A DNA stretch of 64,000 nt from Ceratorhiza oryzae-sativae (GCA_030998015.1 JARWMV010000034.1:95905-159904), one strand, 5' to 3'. Positions 13,025 through 26,290 are shown, counted from the stretch's first letter. A program made the numbers and translations. The notes: generated by a model from the sequence alone, not told the origin.

Positions 13025-13859
13025 ATGCAAACTATGAAAGACACCGTTGCCGAGAACACGGGAACCCGAGGTGCCCACAGCTTAGCAAGGCCCGAGCAAC
13101 AGTTCAAGCTCGATGATACTCCAGATCTGACCGGAAAGGTTGCCGTCGTCACCGGCCCGCGACCAAAGCATGCGCCGAGTCTCTGCTGTAGCAGATCGAT
13201 AGGCTCGATATTCTGCTCAACATCTCCGGACGAGATGCTATGAATTCCCAGCGCAATAATGTCGACATAGACCTCCACATGGCGACGAACCACTTTGGCC
13301 ATATTATACTTACTAGCACTCTCCTACTGCTCATGAAAAAAGACGACCGCCGCAGGAGCTGACTTTGTACGAATCGTCAACGCCGGATTAAACTTGTATG
13401 AATAGGCCCCCGAAGGATATCTGGCTCGTCGATGCCGTCGAGCTAAACAGGGGCCTCGAGCCGAATGGGGAGTATGCTCGCACCAAGCTAGCCACGATCC
13501 TCTACTCTCGTTATCTCGCACAGCATCTTTCCTCGTTGCAGCTTCGGGTGCTCGCGAACGCTTTCCATCCTTGTTTCGTCGTCATCCGCCAGTCAACTGA
13601 GCATATCCATGAGGTCTTGCCGATCCTTGGCTGGGCTGATAACGTGGCCTATCCTATCAAGAAGTATATTTGGGATGGTGCGGTGAGCGTCAGCTACTGC
13701 GGGGCCGTTACGGAAAAAAACGGGCGAATACGTTTGTCCTCTAGCGATTCCAGAGCTTGGTAGCAAAATGTCACGAGATGAGGCTCTTTGTGAGCAGCTG
13801 ATGAAGCTAATAGATGAGCTTTTGAGGGAAAAGTGCCAGACCGAACTTCAATTTCATTG
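13025..13859 (+). pseudogene. Decayed short-chain dehydrogenase/reductase (retinol-dehydrogenase-like)
   Basis: SDR motifs are recognisable but not in one frame. DLTGKVAVVTG at about 13125 is the start of the Rossmann fold, but the glycine-rich TGxxxGIG turn and the following roughly 60 residues are missing. The next block reads RLDILLNISG (normally NNAG), then MATNHFGHIILTSTLLLLMKK, then RIVNAG. The catalytic YxxxK survives as YARTKLATILYSRYLAQHL at about 13470, followed by HPCFV in place of HPGxV. The C-terminus IPELGSKMSRDEALCEQLMK runs in a shifted frame after an A-run near 13720 and ends at the TGA at 13857-13859. The missing cofactor loop and frame changes indicate a dead gene; an assembly deletion is the alternative. 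Confidence 0.65.
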
Positions 13860-16050
13860 AGCGATGAGTCCATCAGAAGGGTCAACTAGCCAGATTGCTC
13901 ATCGCTCCGATAGATGCTGAGATTCTGTTGATGAATTATGAGATGCACCTATGATTCATATTGTATAACAATCGAAATTCGAACCGATCGATGACGAGTT
14001 TTGTTCAAGCAGAATGGACTAGAGGGAAGTCTCCGAGCATCAACCGGCATTAGCACAGGCCGTTTATCGCATATTGTAATTTAGTGCAAAAGCACAAGTT
14101 ACTTCAAGTAGCAGAAATACCACAAACCAAGCAAAGATGATAGACACAGCTTATGATGCGAGTGCAAATTAGATCCGCTAGCCGGATAACCAAACCCATC
14201 GACGATGCCAATCGTAAAGTTCGGATCAGCCTTAGGGATGAACTTTTTCTGTAATGGCTAGTCTGATCAACCTTGCTCGAGGTAGATATGTATGACGAGG
14301 CGCTGGGAGAAAGCAGATTGCGCCGGGCCACGTGGTTTCGCCCCACGCTTGAATCGAACGTGCCGGCAAGAGACTCCCAAAAACCACCCACTACAAGCCC
14401 CCTTCCCCTCCCAAGGTGATCGAACAACATAGGAAATTATAGAGTTTCTGCTGCTGATAAGTAATGCATGTGCCCCCTCCCCCAACCAAGCGTAGAGTTG
14501 AATCAAAAGCGGATCAATCGTTCGTACAAGTAGCATCCCACCTTAAACAAGTATCTGGGACGTGGCTCACAGCGTGTGCCTTGGATACAGGCTTATTAAA
14601 TATCTTGAGCAATAAATCATGCCAAAGCTAAGATGGTTTGAGACATCGGGGTGTCGGAGATGTTATTTTCTGTGCTAGCAAACGCTAAAGTTAGCGTGGG
14701 CTCTAAAACTTGGAAGGGAGCATCCTATAAAGGATACCACATATCTCAATAGTGAAGTGGTGAAATATGTACACGATGAGTAGCTGAGGATTACCGTCAG
14801 AAACATCGAGTGCTGCAAAAGTTATGTTTAAGACTCTTGGCTCTGTTGCGAGTAACGATCGAGAACTGGTGAGAGCAATTCTAATGTGCACGGCCCAACT
14901 CTCAGCCAGCAACTTGCCCTTGAGTCGTTCACGATAACAGTCTGTTCGTAGGCTACCTTGAGTCTACTTTTGCTTGGTCTGTATGGACTGAGGCTTTTGT
15001 TTCATCGGGACAACACGAATATCTAGTTGCTGCACCCGCCCATTTTTTTTTTTTTCATTCGCTCAACATATCCTAAAATTTTTTGCGAGAGGGACCAATT
15101 CTTGGCGGCACACGTTAAACCTCGAACACTTTGAGATTTAGATCCACGTTTCATGCAGGGTCTTATCGGAAGGCATGGGCTATCTTCGCGCGCATGCATG
15201 CAACTTATCCACGTCGCGGAACAACCAAAATTCGGACCACATGCTTTCGCCCAAATTACGTTTACCGTGCGTTGTAGAAGGTACTTCCGGCTCATCGACA
15301 GTCCCGGTAGAGATGGGCTCGCTTCGGAGCTTCCGAGGGGTCGAATGGGTCTCGTCAATTTCAAAGAATGGATTGCGATGAACTGCGACTAAAAAGCTCG
15401 GCTGTGATGTTGCAATATCCCATGGAACATTAAAATGAATTGCAGCATAGCTTAGCCCGGCTCCACGAGGTACACACGAAAAGCGAGAACCGTTTATCCT
15501 CGGTAGCCTTGAATGTCAACGTTGGGTGAGACAGATTTTGCATTCCATCTATCCACAGTGCTGTGTAGCTGTCCATGGGCCTGAGAAAGAGGTCAGACAG
15601 GTAGAAAGCGAGCGCCGAGGATTGAATGCTGGATAGCCACCAGTCTGCCAGATACACAGCGCCAGCCAGAAATAACAACATCCCTTTATTGTTAGATGGG
15701 TCTGCTTTCAATCGCCTGTCAACATGAGGGGTTTTTCGATTCTGTTAGCGCGGCACTATGTGCTGGTTGGTTGACCACATTCATAGATCACTTTGTGGAC
15801 GCGAGGCGCATAGACAAGCATTTTCGAATGAAAGCGGCGGTTGTTGCTATGAAAGCACCACAGGGTTATAAGCCTCGAGGACCGAAGTCCATGGTGTTCG
15901 GGTAACGTAACGTAACGGGATTAAGCGCCAACGTCAGCCCCATCATCGCCTCGAAGTGATCCACGAACACGACGAGATATATAGGCCCGATATCGCCCAA
16001 GCTGGCTCTCAGACCCCCCAGATCGCAACCGCGCGGCGACCGCCCGAGCT
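13860..16050. other. Gene-poor stretch
   Basis: I see no supported gene or RNA in this interval. A T run is present at 15043-15054 and a TATA-like gagatatatagg at about 15972, upstream of the short gene start at 16056. Confidence 0.4.
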
Positions 16051-16055
16051 CCATC

Positions 16056-16303
16056 ATGTCCAAGTCCGACGCAGGCTACGTCCCCCTCCCCGCCTACTCG
16101 TCGCGCCCAGCGTCTCCGGCGTCGTACTCTGACTCGCTGTTGCCCGAATACCACGACCAGCGCCGCGGGAGACTCGGAGAATCATACGACAAGCCGTAGA
16201 GGCCCTGCACTCCGATCCGAGGTTTGCGAGGGAGGAGCCGCAAACTTGGCAACGGGTCATGTTGTTGGTCATCATGGCCGGCCTTTCTATGCGGCGTTCC
16301 ATA
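16056..16303 (+). pseudogene. Truncated 5' end of a probable membrane-protein gene
   Basis: An ATG at 16056 opens a reading frame rich in Ser, Pro and Tyr (MSKSDAGYVPLPAYSSRP) that stops at 16199. A second frame over 16170-16303 continues plausibly with DPRFAREEPQTWQRVMLLVI, resembling a juxtamembrane segment entering a transmembrane helix, then stops. A TATA-like sequence lies about 80 nt upstream, and the segment is markedly more GC-rich than its surroundings. It looks like the first part of a gene whose remainder has been lost. The identity of the parent is unknown to me. Confidence 0.35.
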
Positions 16304-17233
16304 TGAAGTCTGCATCGTTTTTGGGAATGGAGGAGTCATAGGGAACCTAGAAAGGTGGGCCTTGAACCTGAGACAATTGTGTTGACCGCGTGCTCACGAT
16401 CGCAATCCCGCCGCCTACCAGTTCAGTTCGCCCTGACGTAGCTATCGGCTATTCTATGCATTATTTCTCATCATATCTATCGGACCGTAACACCAATTGA
16501 AGTCTTTCGTTCCCGCTTAACACTCTGGACAGTCTCTCGTTTCGTGAATAATTGTTGTGTGGCTGTTCCCCCTCTGATTCGTGGTTCTTGTCTCGTCCAC
16601 GCTAAAGTGTCAAATTATATTTACGTTGCCTATATTTCCAATCACTGAGGTTAATCGTTGGGATCTCCATGGACTGGGTGTTCCTTTAGGTGCAGTCCAC
16701 GCCCGCAGTAGATCGCAATAATCTAGTTTTCCAACCTCGGTCTGGGACGAGCAGGGCTCGCCACACCATGTATCAATACATTCGGCTGGACATATATAGT
16801 TTGATTGGAGAAGCGGCAGCCGCTGCACGGGCTGGCGGGCGTTCCCTTCGGTGCGGCAGATTCAGCCTTATTCCTGCCCACGGAGATTTCGCTCGACCCC
16901 GGAGGATAAGTGTCCTGATAAACTATGCTGTGCTCGATTATTTTTTCTTCATTTTTGCAGGGTCTCGAATTTCGAGCCGAACACTCTCAGTACATTCATA
17001 TCACCCATTCAATTCGTTCCAAGAGCCCGCTTTCCCAGGTCCTCCTGAAAGTTGGCACTCCGACTTCGAGCCTCTCTATGACATGATCTCCCATTTGTGA
17101 TATTTACCGTTAAAACTGTGCCGTTCTCCACCGGTTTTTGGTCTTCTCCCGCACCATTGTAAAGAAGGAGATTGCTAAATTTCACCCAGAGTGGCCATCA
17201 ACACACGACCATCAAGCGGTAAACGACATTGAC

Positions 17234-18916
17234 TCACGGGCTACCTTCTCCTACATCTTGCAGCTTATCCCTGATCGCCATGCTTTGAACACGCTCAAGA
17301 AGTTCGGCCGGGGTGAGATATTTCTTTTCGTATCCCAGGATTTCAGCCATAACACCCGTAACATGTGCCACCGCAATCGAAGTCCCACCATCTGTTGCTT
17401 GATTGGAAGGGCCCTTAATTCCAGCCGAGATAATAACATCTCCTGGTGCAAAAATCTTGATCGCAGGTCCGTAGTTTGAATCGGAACAACGTTTGTCGGT
17501 GATGTCGGTCCCGCCTACTACAACGACCCCGGGACACACAGCGGTGTGTTTTGACTCGCGTCTTCACCATCGTTGCCAGCGGACGCGCATACGGTGATGC
17601 CAGATGCAATCACTTTTCGTATTCCGGAATTGATGATTTCTTCAGAGTCGTCCCAGTTGCTGCTCAAATTCACGATGCTTGGTCTACCACTGGACTTGGT
17701 CTCCTTGAGGACAAAATTGAAACAAGCCTGCGTCCAGTCTGTTCGTCCATCATCGTTATCATCCCCATCCTTCAGAGCGATAACGTTGGCAGTCTTTGCG
17801 ATGCCGAATTGGCGTCCAACTATGACGGCTGCAATGTGCGTCCCATGACCACTCAAATCACTTGCTGTTGCGTTAGGAACGATATATCCCCATCTTGCTC
17901 TACCACAAACTCTTCGTGCTCGACATAGACCCCTGTGTCAATAACGTAGACATCAACAGGTGTCGGATCGCAGCACAATCTGCTGCGGTATGTATAGGAC
18001 AATTCTTTCGGATTGGAGCCCGGAGGTATCGGATGAAGAGTACTAATACGCTGGAGTCCCCATGGTGCGCCGGATCTGCCATGGAATCGATCAGGCACCC
18101 TCGGCGGCTATGACGTGAACCCACTTACTGCGCAATCACAGGAAAATCGATCGTGGTCGAGCTTTGACCCCGCTGCGTTTTGCTTTGCGGCGACGGTTTT
18201 GACGAATGGAATCAACCTCTGGCCTACGCGCGACAGCTTGTAGCGCTCCGCCCGATAGCTTTGCGGAATATCCATTAAGAGCTACAGAAAATTTAGCCAA
18301 TGGTGAAGCCGACATGATGTGGAACCTGCCATCGAATTCCATTTCAATTTCACATAATCCCGAGTGGCTGCTCGGCACACTTTTCACCCAATCCAGGTGA
18401 ACCTTTTGATCGCTCGAGTCTTTTAAGGTCACCTTTGGAGCACAATAAATAAATAAACCCTTATAAAGTGAATGCCGCAGGGGGGTGGTTCCTACGTACC
18501 ACGTAAGAGTCCGGAACGCCATCTTTCTTTGCCATGATAATTTCGACTGTAGCTGGCCTGGCGATTGCCTCGGGCGCTGGCGTATGATCACTATGTAATG
18601 TCAAGTCTTGCAAACCCTGGCTGATTTCTTGATCACCCGTTGCCCTCTCCTCAGTCGGCGAATGTAAGCTAACGGTATCGCTATCAATCAGAATGGGGTT
18701 ATTGTTCAAGCCACTGGCACGTCGTTTGCCGAATCGGCTTTCAAACGGCCATGTTAACACATTGAGAATTCGTTTGCGCAGGCGTTTCCCGCGACTGGAT
18801 TTATGCGTGCTCGCTGGTGATGGGGGGCGATGGTCGATTGTTCCAAGCCTGTTGATGCCATCAGGCACGGATGCATAGTATTGAGTGCGCTGAACAGAGT
18901 AAACCATACTGGCCAT
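17234..18916 (-). CDS. Intracellular-type I9-S8 subtilisin-like protease
   Basis: Starts at 18916 (MASMVYSVQRTQYYA), with a basic, signal-less N-terminal region of about 115 residues. The inhibitor-I9 propeptide then begins as VEIIMAKKDGVPDSYV, is split by an intron, and resumes VTLKDSSDQKVHLDWVKS and LNGYSAKLSGGALQ, ending RRPEVDSI. The S8 domain shows all three catalytic residues: Asp in DVYVIDTGVYVEHEEF (codon near 17937-17939), His in SGHGTHIAA (17845-17847) and Ser in GGTSIAVAHVTG (17378-17380). The usual AAPHVAG is altered to AVAHVTG. The oxyanion-type ASAGND is present. The frame changes once after DGEDAS (near 17555), and the Asp-to-His exon junction is unclear, so it may be decaying. 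With no signal peptide, cytosolic action is inferred. It is homologous to the protease half of the 31.8-35.5 kb locus. Confidence 0.7.
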
Positions 18917-20960
18917 TGTGTGCGATACAAATAGTAGAAAGGGTTAACTGCGACAAATGGATTTATGTATGCGAGCTTCAGGTGATAGGGGACAGAGTGT
19001 AGTCAATCGATAAGCTTGGAGAACTGATGCTTTATCCAATGTGCCACCTTGTTTGCATACATGTGGCGGCGAACAGCCACGGCTTAAAACGGCAGCCAGC
19101 GATGGTCCAACTCGTGTTGCACACCCCTTTTTCCATACGAGTTGCATTTGGTTAGAATACAAATTCATGAAATTGGTTTTAGGTCCTTGAAGTCAATCAA
19201 CCGTGGGCCACCTGGGTTAAGTAGGCGAGGCAGTCCTGAGCAATGTGTTCAATCAAGCCCCCAGAATGGCTTTCTAGCCTTGGTCCCGACTGGGGACATG
19301 TCTTCGCCACGAAACTACATTTTGGTCACATGTGTAGCCAACTTGAGATATAATTTGAATTAGTTGTGATGGTTACTCTCTCATACTACGCGGGATCCTT
19401 GTCTTGGCACCCTGACCACACTCGCTCGCATATGCCTTTATACTTTCATCCATAAATTCTGGTGGAGGCCTTTCAGAAAATCTCGTGTGTTGCTTGAGAT
19501 GATAACCTCCACGATGGCGAGGAAACTTACGACAAACCTTGGAGTAGCCCTAAAGTTTTATCGACCATCCTAGATAGGAAATTTCTTTTAGTCCGTCCAG
19601 GCGAACGAGTATACTAACATGTGAGTGGACTCCTAGCAATCAAGTTCGTCGAGTGTCAATATCGTGAAATTTCGTGGGCAATAACCTCATGTTTATGATT
19701 CGCGGAGATGACGGGCATAGTGCGGTGGTATAGATTTCAGACTCGCGCACAGTAGCGTTACTAGTACGCTCCCAGGCTGCCAGCCGTATCACCTTTTTCT
19801 GACTTTGTGTTCTGAAAGAATTGAGCCATATTTCGTATTGAATACCTCTCTGTCACCGATCGCATATCTAAGAATATCTGGAGGGATTAGCTATAGTCAT
19901 ACCCGGAGTCCTGGAACGTCATAGGGCAGTCAATAATCAAATTTATAAACTGTGGTCATTATCAGTGCTTCGACATTCTCAAAGCGTTTTTGGGAGACAG
20001 AAATGGGAGGCTGTAGACTTTTCGCGTAAGATCCTACAGCATATATGCACAAAAAAAGTCACCCATCAACAGATCCTTGGGGCATCCTACACACTCACAA
20101 TAGGTTGGATGCCTTTATTTTCAAAGGCAACAACGAGCTCTAGACAAACCCCTTGCATCAAGCCTAGTTGAAAGACCCTGCAAGCCGGTCACCTTGGTCT
20201 ATGCAGCGCTCTGCATGCTTGTTTTGCGGACTCCAGTCCGTGAAGGCCCCCATGTTCGCCTTTAACGATCCCACGTTTTAGCGAGTAGTAGGTATCTTGG
20301 CCTATCACCTGTTGGCAACGAATGGTGTTGGTGGAATCGAACGTGCAGCGGCATGGGTTGTAAAAGCAGTGCGAGTAGCGAAAGCCTTCACGCTACTGAA
20401 GGTGTTTGTTGTCCGTACCTCGTGTACAACTTGGCTTCCGGGTTGGCCGTGTGTTCGGAGGCGCTGAGAAATGCTGCGCTGAAGATCAGGCACTACTACC
20501 ACCAGGTTTTAGATGTGATCTTCCTGTGTTTCAAATCCGCCTGAGTGCAGTCACCCTCACGAGGCAAGGATCGCCTCGCGCGCTAACAGCCCGGAACCTT
20601 TTTAGCAAACGAATTGAGATCGCCGGCATCTCGCCCTCTTCTCTCGTGGACCACAACAACGGATATTGTTCACTAGGAAGAGCTAGAGAACGGTAAGACG
20701 CTTCCGGCATGGCCATTGTCGAGAACTGGACATCATTGCCTGTCCAGAGCAAGTACCAGCAGCAGAGTATAATGAGATATATCATTGAAATGCGTGCACA
20801 AGTCTCGTTAATACATAACAAAGCATTGCTCGTAAGAACAGAATGGTAATAAGGAAAATGGCCAAAAAAAAAAAGAAAAAAGACAATCAGATCGAGAGAG
20901 AGAGAGAAAATGAAACAATATGAAAGCAACATCAAGTCGTGTAGCAATAACCCAAATCAC
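18917..20960. other. Intergenic stretch
   Basis: No supported gene. An A-rich tract and a (GA)n run are present at about 20865-20907, just downstream of the stop of the Ser-rich gene. Confidence 0.4.
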
Positions 20961-20971
20961 GTATCGTATGG

Positions 20972-23900
20972 TCATACACTCAACTTTTCACCATCGTGCA
21001 TCCCCAACTCTCGTAGCTCGGCCACGCACTGGTCGAGCCGAGCCGTCACTTCTCGCGCGTATTCCAACAGTGGTTTGATCGTCTCGGGCGTCAACGCCAG
21101 GCGACCTTCTACTCCTACTCCCCCCGCTACCCCTCCCGCACTCGGATACCCAGACCCAATCGGCGACTGCAACGGCGCAGACCTCAATCCAGGCTGCACA
21201 CCCGCCACAGAAGTCGAGACCTGCGTAAGCCCGTTCGGAGTCTTGTTTTTGAACCGGTTACTCTCGCTCCGCACCGGTCCCGCTGCGCTCGAAGAAGCGA
21301 CAGGCGCCAGATCCGTGCCTGTCCCAAACGCAGCCTCGTCCGGCGTCCGTCGTCCGAGCTCGATTTGTGATTTGCTGGCCGCGAATTGGGCAGGGATAGC
21401 CGGCACGGGCGGGCGCGTGCTTCCGAGCGAGCCAGATTTCTTTCCTCGGAGCGTCGCGTCCTTTTCATCCACTCCCGCTGCCTTGAGCCTCAGATCCAAG
21501 TCTGATGCGCTATCCATCCGGTCCCAATCGCTCTCGTCTGGGTCGTCTTCTGTCGCGCTCGAGGTCGCAGTCCCGATATGATTGGCCGATACTGCTCGAC
21601 CCTTGGACTTGCTTCGCCCGCCAGCCCCGTTCAGCCTGAAAATCGACGCCAAACTCGGCCTCCGAGGACTACTCTTGTGGGGGATAGCCCCAGGACCTTG
21701 CGACCGTCGAGTCGAGGGCAGATGCGTCTGGGACTGTCGAGGCAAGTTGAGCTGAGACGGGTGTCCGGCTTGGAGCTGCGACTGGCCCGGCAAGTTGATC
21801 TCGGACTTGCTTCCCAAGTTGACCTGGGACTGGGACCCCGCTCTCGAATCCATCCTCGTCGGCGGCCTGGAGCCGTTCTCGCCCGACTGGGGTTTCTTCA
21901 TGTTCAAATGTTTCAACAGGTCTTTGATACCGTTGATACCTGCCCGACTTGCTCGTCGAATCTTGCCCGGAGCCGGAGCCGGGCCCGACTTGGCCGAATC
22001 TGGCAACTTGACGACCGACTGGCTACCGGCCCAGCGCTCGGCGCACCCGAGTTGGGATGAGCATGCTGAGACGACGCCGAGCTCGAAGGAAGTGTGATCG
22101 CACTAGCCGTCCCGCCCGGATGAAGCGCGTTCAGGTATCCTCCGTTTGTCGGCGGGAGCGGGACATGCAACAAGGACGGGTTCGGGGTCGATAGCATCTC
22201 TCTCAGGATCTGCAACTGCCTCGGCGACAACTCTCCGTTGCGCTCCTTGTCCCATTTCTCCTGCTTGGTCACGGGCTCGACTGTCGGCGCAGCTTGATTC
22301 CCAGCGAGCGTAATCGCACGCTCGCGGCCGTTGTCGGCGAGGGTTCTTTCTCGGGTACTGGGGCCGTTTGTTTTTCGTCTCGCGTGTTCGACCCGCCTCC
22401 GCCAAGCTCGACCAAAACGTCGGCACACTCCCACCAAAGACCGTATCGATCGTCAATGGTATTCAACCGATCGGCCACTCGTCCGACTTCCTCAGGGGGC
22501 ACACGCATGAGCGTAGCCGACGTGGCAGACCCTCGCGGAAAGAGCACAGGCGAAAGCGGCTCGCCATTCTCGATTGCGTATTTGAGATCTGCAAGCAGGC
22601 TGCGATAGAGCGTCTGAAGACGGCGAATCTCTACCCGCGCGCGCAAGTCCCGTTAGTTGACGTTTGCAAAAAAGACGGATGGGGTACCCACGTTCAATGC
22701 TCCCCGCAAATTCCCTAACCATACCCAGATTGCTCTTCAACCCGCTCTGCGCTCGACTGATCCTCGCCGGAATCTTCAAATCAGACAGACTGTTCCTCCT
22801 CAACATGCTCGCCTCGATCGGGCCTCCTGGCTGAGTCGCAGCTCGGCTCAACGAACTCGACTGGCCGATGGGCGAGTTGTTGTGTAATCGGGCCGTGAGC
22901 TTGGAGGGCGTGCTCGACGGGGTGACGAGACCCGACAAGGAGCGGGGCGGGGTCGTCAACTGGAGCAAGCTCATTTGCTCTTCACCTGTTCTTCCAGACA
23001 AGGTCTGAGGTGGGCTCGGAGGCTGGAGTTCGATCGGGGGTAACAGGTCAGACGACATACGCGTGGGCTCCGACGCAGACTTGGTGTGTGCAAACGAAGC
23101 TGATTTACGATGCAACCTCGATCGAGAGCTGAGCGAGCCAGAACCCGACGTCCGACCGATGGATCCAGACGTTCGTCCAATCGAACCCGACGTCCGGCCG
23201 GCCGAACTAGACGACAATGACGGTCGACCAGGCGCGATACCTGGCTCGGGGACCACATCCTCTTCTTCTCCCCTCGGTGGATCACACTCTTCCTGTCCCC
23301 TTGGTGGATCCGACTCGGGCGTGAAAATCGCATACTCGACTCCGTCTTCAAACACGACGGGCGCCGACCCCGTGAGTGCCTTGGTCCTCGCTGGGGTGAC
23401 AGGGTCTTTCAGCACGATCGTGTCTTGGGCTTTCGACTTTTCGGTACTCGTCATGGTCTGAGAGAGCGGGGTCGGGAGGCTGGGCACGGCGGGAACATCG
23501 TCTTCTTCCTGTTCGCCCATCACCGGAGGTCCAGCAAGAGGCGTCATCGGCCGCTGATGCAACGGAGTTTGCGGCCGCTGATGCATAGGCGTACTCGGCC
23601 TCCTCATCGCAAGCGGCGAACTCGGCCTCGACATGGGCCTGGTCGGAACAAGCGGCGAGCTGGGCCTAGACGAACTCGATCGCATCTCGAACGTCAAGCT
23701 CGGCCGTTCGCCATCGTCCCTCTCGCCCAGCCCGAGCGGAAGCGTAAACACACTGCCGCTCGGATCAAAGTCCCGCTCTCGACCGGTTCCCGACAGCACG
23801 ATCGCGCTCGCGCTCTTGGGCACGCTCGTGCTCGTTCTCCTCGCCGTCGCTTGACCCTCATCCCAATCGTGCAGACTGGGCACCGTGCTCGAGCTCGGAA

Positions 23901-25889
23901 CGCGCGATCCGGCCGTGTTGATACTCGACGCGGGCGCCGTACTCTGTCCGCTCGGCACGCGCTCCGTCTGGCTCTTTTTCCTCGAATGCGAAAACTTGCG
24001 TAGACTGCGCAACACGCCGCCTTTTTCCTTTTCCCCTTCTTCAGCCAAGACCGAAGCCCACCCTGCGCCCCCGCCCCGCCCCAAGCTCGCAGGCACGATC
24101 TTTCCAACCGCGACCGGGGCACTCGAAGTCGGACCCGACATGGACATGGGTCGCCGGCCCTTGGTCAACTTGCTCATTCCGGGTGGAGTCGGACTCCCAG
24201 CCTCGGCGGGCGGAAGCGGAAGAGCCGGCAACGGCGGTCGGGTCGTCGTGCTGTTCGACTTGCGCGGAGGCTTCTTGACCGTCTGCTCGTGATCCACATC
24301 GCCGTCCGGGTCCTCGGACACGTCCGTTACGGGCGAGCGGCCAGACGAAAAACTCCCGACACCCTTCCAAAACGGCTCTTTGCTCTTGCGCCGCGCTACT
24401 GGGTTGTGAGCTGGCGCTGGCGCTGCTCCCGCTGCTCCGTCCTCGGGTGAAGAGCCGGCTTGCTGAGCCACGTGCGTAGACGAGGCAGACCGAAACCAAC
24501 CCGACGTCGACGGTCGATTTTTGGGCGTCTCGGGCGAAAGGGGTTGTAGTTTGGGTGTGGTTGAGGATCTGGGTGCGCGTGTTCGTGCGGGGGTACTGGG
24601 GATCGGGACGGGAGAGGTTGTGCTCGTGCCGTGGGGGGGAGAGCCAGAACTCGAGGTTTTTGGGCGGCGAGCACCGAGTTTCGTTTTGAGCGAGCCTGAG
24701 TGACGAAAAGACGTAAAATAAAACAAGGATAGACGTGCGACGAAGATCAGGTTGGACAACCACGAGGCATGGAAGACAGCCATCAGTAACCATCACGATC
24801 CACCATCAATTCAATTGAACACACCGATACGAGTCAGGAGCGGAGACCTTACAGGTTGGCTCGATGGCCCGGCTACGGGGGCGGGAGGCGGGCTGGGAGT
24901 ACGCTCGACGGGCTGGTGGTGGCTGCTCTCACTCCAGCTGGCCTCTTCCTCGGTTGTCATGGCGAGACCCAGTGCTGTTCCAGGCCCATCGTCGAGCGGG
25001 CTCGGTTCGCGCATGACGTATCCTCCCCTGCCATCGTCGAGCTCGGCTATATCTCCCGGTCGTGCAGGGCGGCTCTTTTTCCGTAATCGCCGTCTCGGCA
25101 CGCGAGGCTGAGCGGGGACAAATGGGCCAATGTTGGTGGTCTCGTGCGAGCGAGTGGTGCGGAGGTGGGCGGTGCTGGACGCTACGGACGGAGCGTACTG
25201 CTGCGCGGTGCTCATCGAGAAGAGCGAGAGCGCGGGGGAGCCGGGGACCTGGCGCGTGTGCATTACGGGCGACGAGCGGGCAGAGGCTGACGTCGAGGTC
25301 GAGGAGCGGGAGGGCGAGGTGGGGCGCGCTCGTTTGCCGGGGGACGTGGCTGAGCTGGGACCCGCTCCATTTCCACTGTTTGAAAATACCGGCAAGGGCG
25401 ACACCGTGTCCTCGTGGCGCGCCGAGAGCCCATACTCCTCGTCCTCCTCGTCCTCTGTCTCGGCCCACCGTGCGAGGTCTGGGCGGTGAGCGACGAGTGC
25501 AGCACCAGCCGCTTGGCCAACGCTGCTCGAGCCGGCCGAGCTCTGGCGTTCGGCCTCTTCGCGCTCGAGCTCCTCGTCCCATCCTCCGCCGGCCGACGAT
25601 ATACTGTGCGAGCTCCATCTCTTTTCGGGGGGTACTTGGTGTGCCATTCGCGGGCGCGAGGTTGGAGGTTTCGCCGGCGAGGGCTCTGCTTGGAACAAAA
25701 AGTCATCGTCCTGCGGGGCGGGGTGTCAGCTGGCAGAAGGAGATAGTACGAGAGAACAAACCCAGTTTTCCGATGGAGCTGCCGAGTCGAGGAATGAGCC
25801 AGCGAACATGCGAATAAATGAAAGAACGAACCCGAGACCACAGGCGGCGACGAGAACGGCTCGTCTCGAATCGCAGTCGCAGCCGACAT
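20972..25889 (-). CDS. Large Ser/Pro-rich protein with a conserved helical block, function unknown
   Basis: A likely first exon begins at 25889 (MSAATAIRDEPFSSPPV), joined to DDDFLFQAEPSPAK after an intron. The exon at 24850-25700 is Ser/Asp/Glu-rich. An intron of about 155 nt leads to a long exon, 24700 to about 22690, full of low-complexity Ser/Pro/Arg sequence including three copies of GRTSGSI-like units (near 23140-23215) and HQRPxTPL repeats. The only block that looks globular follows: RARVEIRRLQTLYRSLLADL, PEEVGRVADRLNTIDDRYGL and WWECADVLVELGG, then ELSPRQLQILREML. The C-terminus contains GINGIKDLLKHLNMKKP and a helix LLEYAREVTARLDQCVAELR. Frame changes near 22310 and 22030 are needed to join the blocks. 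Mostly disordered; no enzymatic motif seen. Possibly a cytoskeletal or signalling scaffold, but I do not recognise the family. Confidence 0.6.
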
Positions 25890-26149
25890 CAACCAAGAGA
25901 CCCAGTCGTCAAGAACAATCCAAGAAACAGTATATATGAGCACTCGTCGGGTGTTCTTGGACGAAGTGGACAGAAAGAGACCAGATCCAACACGCGTGAT
26001 CAAGGCGCCGGGTCCGGGGATTATGATAAGCGCCGAGGGTGCAACAGGCGCCGCCCCAGGTCTCCAATCCAGGCTTGGTCCGGCGGAAACACGTTCTGTG
26101 GTCGCGCCCTCTTATGCACCCGAATGGCCCACTGGCTCCTTTGACTAGA

Positions 26150-26290
26150 TGCGTCGGCTGTCGCTCGTCTGATGACGGCCCAGTGCGCAGATCGCCCTTC
26201 CCTTTGTGCGTGCGTCACCCTGGTCGCAGAACCTTGTCAACAGGTCATGACAAACGGTGCCTCTTCCCACCACTGTGCGCAACTCCCAAC
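26150..26290. repeat. Diverged direct repeat, copy 1
   Basis: Shares tgcgtcggctgt and, exactly 50 nt after its start, ccctttgt with a second copy at 27732. Further matched blocks follow (caggtca..., cttcccaccrc...). Same orientation, 1.58 kb apart. Confidence 0.45.

Noticed and set aside
21578..23461. Plus-strand open frames opposite the Ser-rich gene
   Set aside because: They are antisense shadows created by the GC-rich codon composition of the real minus-strand exons.
24041..24796. Second long minus-strand frame inside the Ser-rich gene
   Set aside because: It is an out-of-frame shadow of a GC-rich, low-complexity exon.
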